This document shows, piece by piece, positions 44,188-51,802 of a DNA stretch of 64,000 bases; within the stretch, counting starts at the first letter, position 1; the number at the start of each line of letters is the position of its first letter. Made by a program: the position numbers and the translations under genes. The notes under the pieces were generated by a model that ran no database searches, had not been told where the DNA came from, and saw only the letters and a list, made by a program, of their open reading frames with translations. The stretch is from NCBI GenBank assembly GCA_963844625.1, contig CAWJPF010000001.1, forward strand, positions 1-64,000. The letters run 5' to 3'. This DNA comes from Palsa-504 sp963844625 (GTDB taxonomy: Bacteria > Actinomycetota > Actinomycetes > Streptosporangiales > Streptosporangiaceae).

Positions 44188-45207
44188 CTAGCGGCCTTCG
44201 AGGAGCGGCGCGTCCGGCCGGCGCGGCTGCTCGCCTGCCAGTTCCCGGCGCCGCCAGGCGATCCCCGACAACGCCTCAAGCACTACCCGGTTGGCCAGGA
44301 ACGCGGTCACTTCGGCGTGGTCGTAGGGCGGCGAAACCTCGACCACGTCGACGCCGGCCAGCGGCAGTGACATCGCGATCCGCCGCACCGCGTCGAGCAG
44401 TTGCCTGCCGGTGAGCCCGCCGGGTTCCGGCGTCCCGGTGCCCGGGGCCATGCCCGGATCGACCACGTCGACGTCGACGGACAGGAAGACGCCCTCGCAC
44501 TCGTCGACGGCGATGGCGAACGCCTCGCCCAGGCATTCGTCGAGCCCGCGCGAGACGATCTCGCTCATCTCGTACGAGCGCATCCGCTGCTCGGCCATCC
44601 ACGCCAGCGTGGGCGGCTCCGGCCAGTACCCGCGCAGCCCGATCTGCAGGAACCGGTCCCCGCGGACCGCGCCCGACTCGATCAGCCGCCGCATCGGCGT
44701 GCCGTGCCCGTACAGCGACCCGAACTGGGTGTCCCCGGTGTCGGCGTGCGCGTCGAAGTGAATCAGCGATACCCGGCCCCAGCCGGCGTGCCTGGCCACC
44801 CCGGTGGCGTCGGGCAAGGTGATCGTGTGGTCGCCGCCCAGGATCACCGGTATCGCGCCGGCGGAGGCCACGGCCTGCACGACGCCTTCCAGCCGCCGCA
44901 GCGATTTCTCCGTCTCACCCGGCGGCATGAGCACGTCGCCGAGGTCGGCGACGCGCAGTTCGGCCAGCGGGTCGACGCCGAGGGCGAGGTGCGGCCTGGA
45001 CCCGTCGTGCGGCAGGTAGTCGGTGGAGCGGATGGCCTGCGGGCCGAACCTGGCGCCCGGCCGGTGCGAGGCTCCGCTGTCGAAGGGCGCGCCGACGAAC
45101 ACGACGTCCAGCCCGTCCAGCGAGTCGAGTCCGGCCCGCGGCACGCCGAGGAAGGTGACATCGGGTCCGTACATGCCCTGGACCATGGTCTCGTCGTCGT
45201 TCTCCAT
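44188..45207 (-). CDS. speB: Agmatinase-family ureohydrolase
   Basis: 339 aa Mn-dependent ureohydrolase. Metal motifs GGDHTI, HFDAHADTGD and SVDVDVVDPG are intact, plus GAPFDSGASHRPGARFGPQAIR at the N-terminus. Agmatine is the usual substrate (giving putrescine and urea), but guanidinobutyrase or guanidinopropionase members look the same at this level, so the symbol is tentative. ATG at 45207 with GGAGAA upstream. No arginine decarboxylase is nearby; rocD-ddaH lie 14 kb away. Confidence 0.8.
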   Translation of the reverse strand: MENDDETMVQGMYGPDVTFLGVPRAGLDSLDGLDVVFVGAPFDSGASHRPGARFGPQAIRSTDYLPHDGSRPHLALGVDPLAELRVADLGDVLMPPGETEKSLRRLEGVVQAVASAGAIPVILGGDHTITLPDATGVARHAGWGRVSLIHFDAHADTGDTQFGSLYGHGTPMRRLIESGAVRGDRFLQIGLRGYWPEPPTLAWMAEQRMRSYEMSEIVSRGLDECLGEAFAIAVDECEGVFLSVDVDVVDPGMAPGTGTPEPGGLTGRQLLDAVRRIAMSLPLAGVDVVEVSPPYDHAEVTAFLANRVVLEALSGIAWRRRELAGEQPRRPDAPLLEGR

Positions 45208-45282
45208 ACGGTTCTCCTGCCTCGTCACGAACCTGCCGCTGCCACGCACGATACAGGTGCGGGGCTGCGGCAGGCTGGCTCC

Positions 45283-47532
45283 TCAGCGCACCTCGGCCGG
45301 AACGGCCGCCGGCGTTCCGGCCGGGAGCTGCTGCCCGCCGGGGGCGTCGTGTCCCGCGGCCGGAAGTAGCCGGGCCAGCCACCCGGGCAGCCACCAGTTG
45401 GCCTGCCCGAGCAGCTCCATCACCGCAGGTACCAGGACCAGCCGAACGATCGTCGCGTCAACGAGCACGGCGGCGGCGAGCCCGAGGCCGATCTGCTTCA
45501 CCGAGACGTCTGGGGTGAGGTCAAAGGAACCGAACACCACCACCATGATCGCCGCGGCGGCCGTGATCACCCGGGCGGTGCCGGCCAGCCCGCGCCCGAC
45601 GGCCAGGCTGTTGTCGCCGAGCCGGTCGTATTCCTCGCGGATCTTCGCCAGCAGGAAGACCTCGTAGTCCATGGACAGGCCGAACAAGATCACGAACAGG
45701 AAGATCGGCACCCAGGTGGTGACGGGCATCTTCTCCGGGAAGCCGAGCGCGTGCCCCAGCCAGCCCCACTGCGTTACCACGGTCAGCACCCCGTAGGCCG
45801 CGCAGACCGAAAGCAGGTTCATCAGGGCGGCCTTGACCGCGATGACGACCGAGCGGAATACCACGAGCAGCAGCACCATCGACAGCGCCACGACCACGCC
45901 GACGAGCCACGGCAGCCGCGCGCCGATCAGGTTCGTGAAGCTGACGTTCGCCGCGTTCGGCCCGGTAAGGTACGCGGTCAGCCCGGACGCGGGCAGTACC
46001 TCCTCCTGCAGCCGGTTGACGAGTGCGTTGGTGGCCGGGTCCTGCTCACCCGTGGTGGGGTAGGCGATGAGCAGGGCCGCCTGCCCGTCATGGCTGATCA
46101 CCGGCGCCGTCACCGCCGCGATCCCCGGCGTGCCCGCGATCGCGGTGCGCAGCGAGGCCAGCGCGGGTCCGCCGGACGGCGCGACCTTCGCCGCGACGAT
46201 GAGCGGCGCGTCAAAGCCCGGTCCGAATCCCTGCGCCATGGTGGCGTAGCTGGCGTACCCCATGGTGCCGCGGGCCTGCGCCGACTCATCGGGCATGGAC
46301 AGCTTCATGGTCAGCGCGGGGGCGGCCAGGATGAGGACGAAGGCCGCGGCCGCCGTGGTGGCGAGCACCGGGTGCTTCTGCACCACGGCGGCCCAGCGCT
46401 GCGCGGCGTGTACCTCGCGCCGCGCGGCCCGCCCGCGCCCGAACCCACCGCGCCCGAACCCACCGCGCCCGAACCCACCGCGCCCGAACCCACCGCGCCC
46501 GAACACCTTGTCCCCGAGGAAGGTGTTCAGCCGCGACGGCCGGGTCAGCCGGTCACCGGTGATCCCGAGCAGCGCGGGCAGCAGCGTAAGCGCGGCGAAT
46601 ACGGTCACCGCTACCGTGGCCGCCGCCGCGATCGCGACGCCGTTCAGCAGCGACTGGCGCAGCACGAGCAGCCCGAGCATGCCGATGACGACGGTGATCC
46701 CGGCGGTGAGCACCGCCCGCCCCGCGGTGCGCATCGTGGTCACCATCGCGTCCAGTGGCTGCTGGCCCGCGCGCAGCTCCTCCCGGAACCTCGTGACGAT
46801 GAACAGGGCGTAGTCCACGCCGACGCCCAGGCCGATGAGGGCGGCCACGATGGGGGAGAACGAGGGAGCCGGGAAGACGTGCCCGAGGAGGGCGATTAGC
46901 GAAAGGCCGCCGCCGATGCCCATCAGCGCGGTCGCGATCGGCAGCCCCATAGCCAGCAGCGAGCCGAACGCGATCAGCAGTACGATCGCGGCCGCCCCCA
47001 CGCCGATCCCGTTGGACGCGCCGCCGTAGGGTGTCTCGGCCAGGTCCACCACGTCGCCGCCCAGGCTGAATGTCACCCCGTGGCCGCTCGCGACGGCGGC
47101 GTCGTGCATCAGCGCGGTGGCCTCGCTCGTGGAGATGCTGGATCCGGGCACGTCGAACTGGACGCTGGCGTAGGCGATGTGCCCGTCCGCGGCAACATCG
47201 CCTGGCGTGGTGTAGGGGTCGGTCACGCTGGTGACGCCCGGCGCCTGCCGGAACGGCGTGAGCGCCCGGGTCACCCTGGTCTTGACCGGCGCCGACGTGA
47301 CCGGCGCGTCCGAGCGGATGGCCAGCGTGAGCGTGTCACCTGACTGCCGGGTGAAATGCTCGTTGAGCAGGGTCTGCCCGCGGTCGCTGCCGGTGAAGCT
47401 ATTTTGCGCCGCCGCCCCGAATTGCATCCACAGCGTGATCAGGCACGCCGTCCCCGCGACCCACATCAGGACGGTAAGCCGGCGATGCCGGTAGCAAGCG
47501 CTCCCTATCCCGCTCAGCACATTCCTCGACAC
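45283..47532 (-). CDS. MMPL-type RND transporter
   Basis: 749 aa, about 12 membrane segments in two halves, each with a large extracytoplasmic loop (first ~45-170, second ~435-530). MMPL motifs include GVGVDYALFIVTRFREEL and GLSMDYEVFLLAKIREEYDRLG at the paired TM segments. A cytosolic GFGRG repeat (about residues 342-366) sits between the halves. Export of lipids or drugs is typical for actinobacterial MMPLs. GGAG near 47539 precedes the ATG. No regulator adjoins. Confidence 0.85.
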   Translation of the reverse strand: MSRNVLSGIGSACYRHRRLTVLMWVAGTACLITLWMQFGAAAQNSFTGSDRGQTLLNEHFTRQSGDTLTLAIRSDAPVTSAPVKTRVTRALTPFRQAPGVTSVTDPYTTPGDVAADGHIAYASVQFDVPGSSISTSEATALMHDAAVASGHGVTFSLGGDVVDLAETPYGGASNGIGVGAAAIVLLIAFGSLLAMGLPIATALMGIGGGLSLIALLGHVFPAPSFSPIVAALIGLGVGVDYALFIVTRFREELRAGQQPLDAMVTTMRTAGRAVLTAGITVVIGMLGLLVLRQSLLNGVAIAAAATVAVTVFAALTLLPALLGITGDRLTRPSRLNTFLGDKVFGRGGFGRGGFGRGGFGRGGFGRGRAARREVHAAQRWAAVVQKHPVLATTAAAAFVLILAAPALTMKLSMPDESAQARGTMGYASYATMAQGFGPGFDAPLIVAAKVAPSGGPALASLRTAIAGTPGIAAVTAPVISHDGQAALLIAYPTTGEQDPATNALVNRLQEEVLPASGLTAYLTGPNAANVSFTNLIGARLPWLVGVVVALSMVLLLVVFRSVVIAVKAALMNLLSVCAAYGVLTVVTQWGWLGHALGFPEKMPVTTWVPIFLFVILFGLSMDYEVFLLAKIREEYDRLGDNSLAVGRGLAGTARVITAAAAIMVVVFGSFDLTPDVSVKQIGLGLAAAVLVDATIVRLVLVPAVMELLGQANWWLPGWLARLLPAAGHDAPGGQQLPAGTPAAVPAEVR
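46435..46509 (-). repeat. 15-bp tandem repeat, about five copies
   Basis: GCGCCCGAACCCACC repeated four times plus a diverged copy, encoding GFGRG units in the central loop of the MMPL transporter. Confidence 0.95.
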
Positions 47533-47763
47533 ACAGTCTCCTACGAGCCAGAAGAGTAATTAACACCCCCCAGCCTCGCGCCCCCCGCCCCCGCACGCGT
47601 CCCCCCAGCGGAGACACTTCCCCCACACCGCTACTCCCCCCGCGTACTCCCCCCGTAGTAGGGGGATTCAGTGATCGCGAAGGATTTAGCCGGGGAGACT
47701 CAAGATCCTTCGCGATCATGGAAAGGGCGCAGGAATGTCGGTGGTGTGAGGCAGCCTGGGGGC
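47533..47763. other. C-rich gap between the MMPL start and a broken gene
   Basis: Polypyrimidine-rich (47565-47660 is very C-rich, with CCCCCGTAGTAGGGGG). No gene. Holds the MMPL leader and the hairpin at 47672-47718. Confidence 0.5.
47672..47718. repeat. Hairpin with 14-bp perfect arms
   Basis: TGATCGCGAAGGAT (47672-47685) and its exact reverse complement (47705-47718), loop 19 nt. It is not at the end of an intact gene, so it may be a dispersed repeat rather than a working terminator. Confidence 0.8.
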
Positions 47764-47895
47764 GTGAATTACGACATTCCAGACGCAGCTGCTGAATTGG
47801 CGCGCTGGCAGGCCGGCGCGATTTCGCGGCGGCAGCTGCCTGGGGCCGGTTTAACCGCTCAGCTGATCACCACGCGCCTAGGTGGCTGGTGTTAA
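47764..47895 (+). pseudogene. N-terminal fragment of an AbiEi/DUF559-type protein
   Basis: GTG-started 43-aa frame DAAAELARWQAGAISRRQL...AGLTAQLITTRLGGW. It matches the AbiEi-like N-terminal winged helix of actinobacterial antitoxin/DUF559 proteins (pattern: A-x-x-x-G-x-[IV]-[ST]-RRQ-L-x-x-x-GL-x-x-x-x-I-x-x-R-x-x-x-G-x-W). It stops at once after the GW; the rest of the ~300-aa protein is missing. Family recognition is by pattern only. Confidence 0.45.
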
Positions 47896-47947
47896 GCGGG
47901 GTTCTCTGATGTCGGCGGCTTCGCCTGCGGGTCGCTGGATGGTCCTG

Positions 47948-48134
47948 ATGAAACCGGGCGCGAGCTGATCCCGCTGACCGCCGCCGGGCCCGCCGCTTGT
48001 TCAACCTGCACACCCGCGTCACCCGGCCGCGGCATTCCACGAGTACTGGTCAGGCTGGAGACGCTACCGCCAGGCCAGCGCCCGCAAGTCGCATTACGCA
48101 CGCCGGACCAGAGATCACGAGACGCTGTTGTAGT
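47948..48134 (+). pseudogene. C-terminal scrap of an insertion-sequence transposase
   Basis: Across frames the text DETGRELIPLTAA, RRLFNLHTRVTRP and AFHEYWSGWRRYRQASARKSHYARR can be read. It follows the pattern of actinobacterial transposase C-termini (IPLT...EIRRL...W..WRRRHQARAR..HY.R). Two frame changes and no catalytic part remain. The IS family (IS701-like) is uncertain. Confidence 0.45.
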
Positions 48135-48238
48135 ACTGGTGCCGTAATCGGCAACGTTTGCCCTGTCCCGCGAGCCGCGATGAGTCCTGCGGCGTCCGGC
48201 GGTCGTACTGTCGGACCTGTTACCGAGGAGGACTTCTG

Positions 48239-48802
48239 ATGCGCAGCGTGACCTATTCGATGGGTGTCTCACTTGACGGCTACATCGCCGGGCCGGACGG
48301 CGGCTTCGGCTGGACGGCGCCCGACGAGGAGGTCTTTCGCTTCGTCACCGACGAGATACGGCAGGTCGGCGTCCACCTGCTGGGACGAAGGCTGTACGAG
48401 ACGATGCTGTACTGGGAGACCGCCGACCAGGATCCATCGGTCGACGACTCCATGCTTGAGTGGGCCGCGATCTGGAAGCCGCTCCCGAAGGTGGTGTTCT
48501 CCACCACGCTGCCGGCGGTGCAGGGCAATGCCCGCCTGGCCTCCGGCGGCGTGGCGGAGGAGATCGAGCGGTTGCGAGCCGAGCCGGCGGAGGGCGACAT
48601 CGCGATCGGCGGCGCGGCTCTCGCCGCCGAGGCGGCCGCGTCGGGTCTGATCGACGAGTACCGGGCCAGGGTCTACCCGGTGCTGGTGGGCGGTGGCATT
48701 CCGTTCTTTCCCCAGCGCGAGCGCCGGGTGGATCTCGAACTCGTCGAGACCCGCACCTTCAGCTCGAGAGTCGTCTACCTCCGCTACCGGGTGGCGCGCT
48801 AG
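48239..48802 (+). CDS. Dihydrofolate reductase-like (RibD C-terminal) family protein
   Basis: 187 aa. Start SVTYSMGVSLDGYIAGPDGGFGW, LLGRRLYETMLYWE, KVVFSTTLPAVQGNARL, IAIGGAALAAEAAASGLIDEYRARVYPVLVGGGIPFF match the RibD/DHFR-like fold of actinobacterial 'dihydrofolate reductase family' proteins. The reaction is unknown; true DHFR activity is doubtful. ATG at 48239 with GAGGAG (48225-48230). Full length; first sound gene after the decayed patch. Confidence 0.85.
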   Translation: MRSVTYSMGVSLDGYIAGPDGGFGWTAPDEEVFRFVTDEIRQVGVHLLGRRLYETMLYWETADQDPSVDDSMLEWAAIWKPLPKVVFSTTLPAVQGNARLASGGVAEEIERLRAEPAEGDIAIGGAALAAEAAASGLIDEYRARVYPVLVGGGIPFFPQRERRVDLELVETRTFSSRVVYLRYRVAR

Positions 48803-48822
48803 CCGGCTCGATCCGCCGAGCC

Positions 48823-49512
48823 CTAGGACGCGGTGAGGCCGTGCTCGTAGGCGAAGACGACCAGCTGCGCGCGGTCACGGGCGTTCAGCTTGGTCATCGC
48901 CCGGCTGACGTGCGTCTTCGCGGTCAGCGGGCTCACGACGAGCTCGCGGGCGATCTCGTCGTTGGACAGGCCGGCCGCGACCAGCGCCACGACCTCCCGT
49001 TCGCGGTGCGTCAGGGACGCGAGCCCAGGGGGCGTCGCATGGAGGTCGGCGCGCGGCGCAGACGGCCGCGGGGGGCGAGCGCGGGCGTCACCGGTGAACG
49101 CGGAGATGACAGCCTTGGTCACGCTTGGCGAAAGGAGCGCGTCGCCGCGGGCGACGACGCGGACCGCCTGCAGTAGTTCCTCCGGCTCAACGTCCTTGAC
49201 CAGGAACCCGCTGGCGCCGGCGCGCAGGGCCGCGAACACCGTCTCGTCGTCGTCGAACGTGGTGAGCACGACGACCTTGGTGGCGGCGAGGCCAGGATCG
49301 CCGGCGATCAGGCGGGTGGCCGTGACCCCGTCGACCTCCGGCATGTGCAGGTCCATGAGAACCACGTCGGGAGCATGCTCGCGGACCAGTGCCACCGCGA
49401 CCCCGCCGTTCGGCGCCTCCCCGATGACCGCGATGTCGCCCGCTGATTCCAGCAGCAGCCGGAAGCCCGCCCGGACAAGTACCTGGTCATCGGCGAGCAG
49501 CACCCGGATCAC
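48823..49512 (-). CDS. NarL/LuxR-type response regulator
   Basis: 229 aa. Receiver domain with VLLADDQVLVRAGF and the phosphoacceptor Asp in DVVLMDLHMPEVDG, switch Lys in LVKDVEPEEL, and a C-terminal LuxR HTH (LTHREREVVALVAAGLSNDEIARELVVSPLTAKTHVSRAM in family layout, ~165-205). An Arg/Pro-rich linker separates them. ATG overlaps the kinase stop as ATGA. DNA target unknown. Confidence 0.92.
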   Translation of the reverse strand: MIRVLLADDQVLVRAGFRLLLESAGDIAVIGEAPNGGVAVALVREHAPDVVLMDLHMPEVDGVTATRLIAGDPGLAATKVVVLTTFDDDETVFAALRAGASGFLVKDVEPEELLQAVRVVARGDALLSPSVTKAVISAFTGDARARPPRPSAPRADLHATPPGLASLTHREREVVALVAAGLSNDEIARELVVSPLTAKTHVSRAMTKLNARDRAQLVVFAYEHGLTAS

Positions 49513-50837
49513 GATGCTTGCCGCCGGGCGCCGGGCAGCGTGGCCTGCACCTGGAAACCGCCGCCGGGGACCGGCGCCGCGGTCAGCTCACCGCCGGCCG
49601 AGGCCGCTCGTTCGCGCATGCCGCTGATCCCGTGGCCGCTGGCCTCGCGGCCGTTCGCGGTCACCTGGCCGTCCGCGGTTGCGTCGCCGTCATCGGTCAC
49701 CGTGATGGTGAGCGCTCCCGGCTGGTAGCAAAGGCACACCTGGGCGGCCGCTCCCGGCCCCGCGTGCCGCAGCACGTTGGTCAGCGACTCCTGCAAGATC
49801 CGGTACGCCGAGTGATCCGCCTCGGCGGATAGCGGCCATGAGTCTCCTTCGACGGTCACCGTCACCTTCGCTCCAGCCGCGGTGACCGCGTCCCGCAGCG
49901 CGCCGAGGCGGCTGAGCCCCTCCCCGGCGGCGGCCGCGGCCGCGTCGCCGGCTCCGTCCTGATCGGATCGCCTGAGCTGGCCGAGGACCGAACGCATCTC
50001 GGTCAGCGCCCCCTTGCTCGTAGCCCTGATCGCGGCGAGGCAAGCACGGAGAGTGTCCGCTTCAGCCACGGGTACGGAAGAGGGGGAGGCTGAGGTGAAA
50101 CCCGGATCGTTCGGGATAAGGGGTTTGATCGTGCTGGCACCGCCGGCCAGGAGATGCAGTGCGGAGCCGGCCTGCACCGTGATCGTGGCCATGCTGTGAG
50201 CCACCGTGTCGTGCAGCTCGCGGGCGATGCGGAGCCGTTCCTCCGCCACGACCCGGGCCGCCTCCGCGGCGCGTTCGGTGTCGGCCAGCCGGAGCCGCCT
50301 CGCGGTTTCCGCGGTCAGTGCCCGGCGGCCGCGCACCACCTCGCCGAGCATGACGGCCAGGGCGAGGATCACGGTCTGGGACAGGAAATCGGCCGCCAGG
50401 GTGGCCAGTCCTTCCCTGGTGCTCATCTCTACTACCAGCAGGCCGACCACCATGAAAACGGCGGGGATGACGATGGCCAGGGCCAGGTATCCGGCCACCG
50501 CCGCGTCGTAGAGCGGAACGAAGAACAACGGGGCGGGGGAGATGTTCCTGCGGGCGAAGAGGTAATAAAGCAGCATTCCCACCGCGCTGACGATCAGCAC
50601 CCGGAGCGGCCAGCGGTGCCGGAACAGGATCGGCAGCGCCAGCAGCGCGCCGAACAGGTAGGCCGTGCCGTTAAGTGGCACGGCCCCGGGGCCGCTGCCG
50701 GTGATGACGTTGACCTCGATGACCGCGATCACCAGGGCGACCACGCCCGCGTCGAAGAGCCGGATGCCGAACGGGCCCTCGGCCACCGCCCAGGCCGGCA
50801 GGCTGCGCTGCGGTGCGGCTATAGTGTCACGCTCCAC
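49509..50837 (-). CDS. NarX/DesK-type sensor histidine kinase
   Basis: 442 aa. About five to six N-terminal membrane segments (ALVIAVIEVNVITG, YLFGALLALPILF, VLIVSAVGMLLYYLFA, LALAIVIPAVFMVVGLLVVEM), then the HPK7 dimerisation motif ARELHDTVAHSMATITVQAG with the His, and a HATPase domain (ILQESLTNVLRHA, GHGISGMRERAASAGG). It presumably phosphorylates the response regulator encoded next. GTG start with a TAGCGT element 6 nt upstream. No sensory domain beyond the membrane part. Confidence 0.9.
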   Translation of the reverse strand: MERDTIAAPQRSLPAWAVAEGPFGIRLFDAGVVALVIAVIEVNVITGSGPGAVPLNGTAYLFGALLALPILFRHRWPLRVLIVSAVGMLLYYLFARRNISPAPLFFVPLYDAAVAGYLALAIVIPAVFMVVGLLVVEMSTREGLATLAADFLSQTVILALAVMLGEVVRGRRALTAETARRLRLADTERAAEAARVVAEERLRIARELHDTVAHSMATITVQAGSALHLLAGGASTIKPLIPNDPGFTSASPSSVPVAEADTLRACLAAIRATSKGALTEMRSVLGQLRRSDQDGAGDAAAAAAGEGLSRLGALRDAVTAAGAKVTVTVEGDSWPLSAEADHSAYRILQESLTNVLRHAGPGAAAQVCLCYQPGALTITVTDDGDATADGQVTANGREASGHGISGMRERAASAGGELTAAPVPGGGFQVQATLPGARRQAS

Positions 50838-50843
50838 GGCGTC

Positions 50844-50849
50844 ACGCTA
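50844..50849 (-). promoter_or_regulatory. -10 element of a possible leaderless promoter (kinase-regulator operon)
   Basis: TAGCGT on the minus strand ends 6 nt before the GTG at 50837. Confidence 0.4.
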
Positions 50850-51018
50850 TGCGATGACGGCCTCGAGCGGAATCCCGCCCGCCGCGAGAATCAATGCCCT
50901 GGTTGCGTCAACCGGTGCGGCGGGCTTCGCGTCTCACCTATTGAGGCTCGGCGAAAGCGGGACGTCGAGCCTCTTTGTATGCCGGGGGAACATGTGCCCA
51001 GTGCCATGATGGAGTGCT

Positions 51019-51480
51019 GTGGACGATATCGACGCGCGCATCGTCGTTTTCCTGATCAGGGACGCCCGGGCCAGCTACGCCGTGATCGGTAACGAGGTCG
51101 GACTGTCCGCTCCCGCGGTGAAGCGGCGCGTCGACCGGCTCAGGGCGGCCGGCGCGATCACGGGCTTCTCGGCCCGGGTGGATCCGGTGGCCATGGGCTG
51201 GACGACCGAGGCGTATGTGGAGCTGTTCTGCGGCGGCCGGACCTCTCCAGAGGAGATCGCCGCCGGGGTGCGGCGGTACCCCGAGGTGGTGGACGCGTGC
51301 ACCGTCACCGGAGACGCCGATGCGCTGGTCCATATCAGGGCGGCCGACGTCAGGCACTTCGAGGACGTAATGGAGCGCATCCGGGCCGAGCCGTTCGTGG
51401 TCCGGACCAGGAGCGTCATCGTGTTGTCCCGGCTCGTCGACCGGGACCCGGGAACCGACGCGCTCGTGCCGTTCCGTTGA
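51019..51480 (+). CDS. Lrp/AsnC-family regulator
   Basis: 153 aa, GTG start. N-terminal HTH (DIDARIVVFLIRDARASYAVIGNEVGLSAPAVKRRVDRLRAAGAI in family layout) and a C-terminal RAM ligand-binding domain (VVDACTVTGDADALVHIRAADVRHFEDVMERI). Senses amino acids in the family. Related regulators accompany rocD-ddaH in other actinomycetes; here it is 20 kb away, divergent from the histidine kinase. Confidence 0.88.
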   Translation: MDDIDARIVVFLIRDARASYAVIGNEVGLSAPAVKRRVDRLRAAGAITGFSARVDPVAMGWTTEAYVELFCGGRTSPEEIAAGVRRYPEVVDACTVTGDADALVHIRAADVRHFEDVMERIRAEPFVVRTRSVIVLSRLVDRDPGTDALVPFR

Positions 51481-51524
51481 GTGATATCCTGCCCGTTTTC
51501 ACCATCGGGACCAGGCTGAGCAGC

Positions 51525-51530
51525 TACAGT
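51525..51530 (+). promoter_or_regulatory. -10 element of a predicted leaderless promoter
   Basis: TACAGT ends 7 nt before the ATG at 51538. Confidence 0.45.
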
Positions 51531-51537
51531 CTTGCTC

Positions 51538-51714
51538 ATGTCGGAGTTCGAGCAAGATCCGAGTGCGAATACCGGACGTTTCCGGGCCTTTGTCGACCGC
51601 GGTGATGAAGAAACTCCCCGTGCCCAGCGCTCGAGAGTATCTCCTGTCGTACTCGTGGTCGTGGGCGTGCTGGTCATCGCGATCGTGGCCGTGATCATAA
51701 GCCTGGCCAGATAG
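51538..51714 (+). CDS. Small single-pass membrane protein
   Basis: 58 aa: a polar N-terminal half (FEQDPSANTGRFRAFVDRGDEE) and a C-terminal membrane segment SPVVLVVVGVLVIAIVAVIISLA with one final Arg. Tail-anchored topology. No family recognised. It lies between the Lrp gene and the KimA-like gene. Confidence 0.6.
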   Translation: MSEFEQDPSANTGRFRAFVDRGDEETPRAQRSRVSPVVLVVVGVLVIAIVAVIISLAR

Positions 51715-51802
51715 CCCGCCGGAACATCCGCCCGCCCTGGTCGTTACCTTGCGGTAGCCTCACGTCCCACGTCTGGTCAGCCGCGGGTGACATGCTGAGG
51801 CT

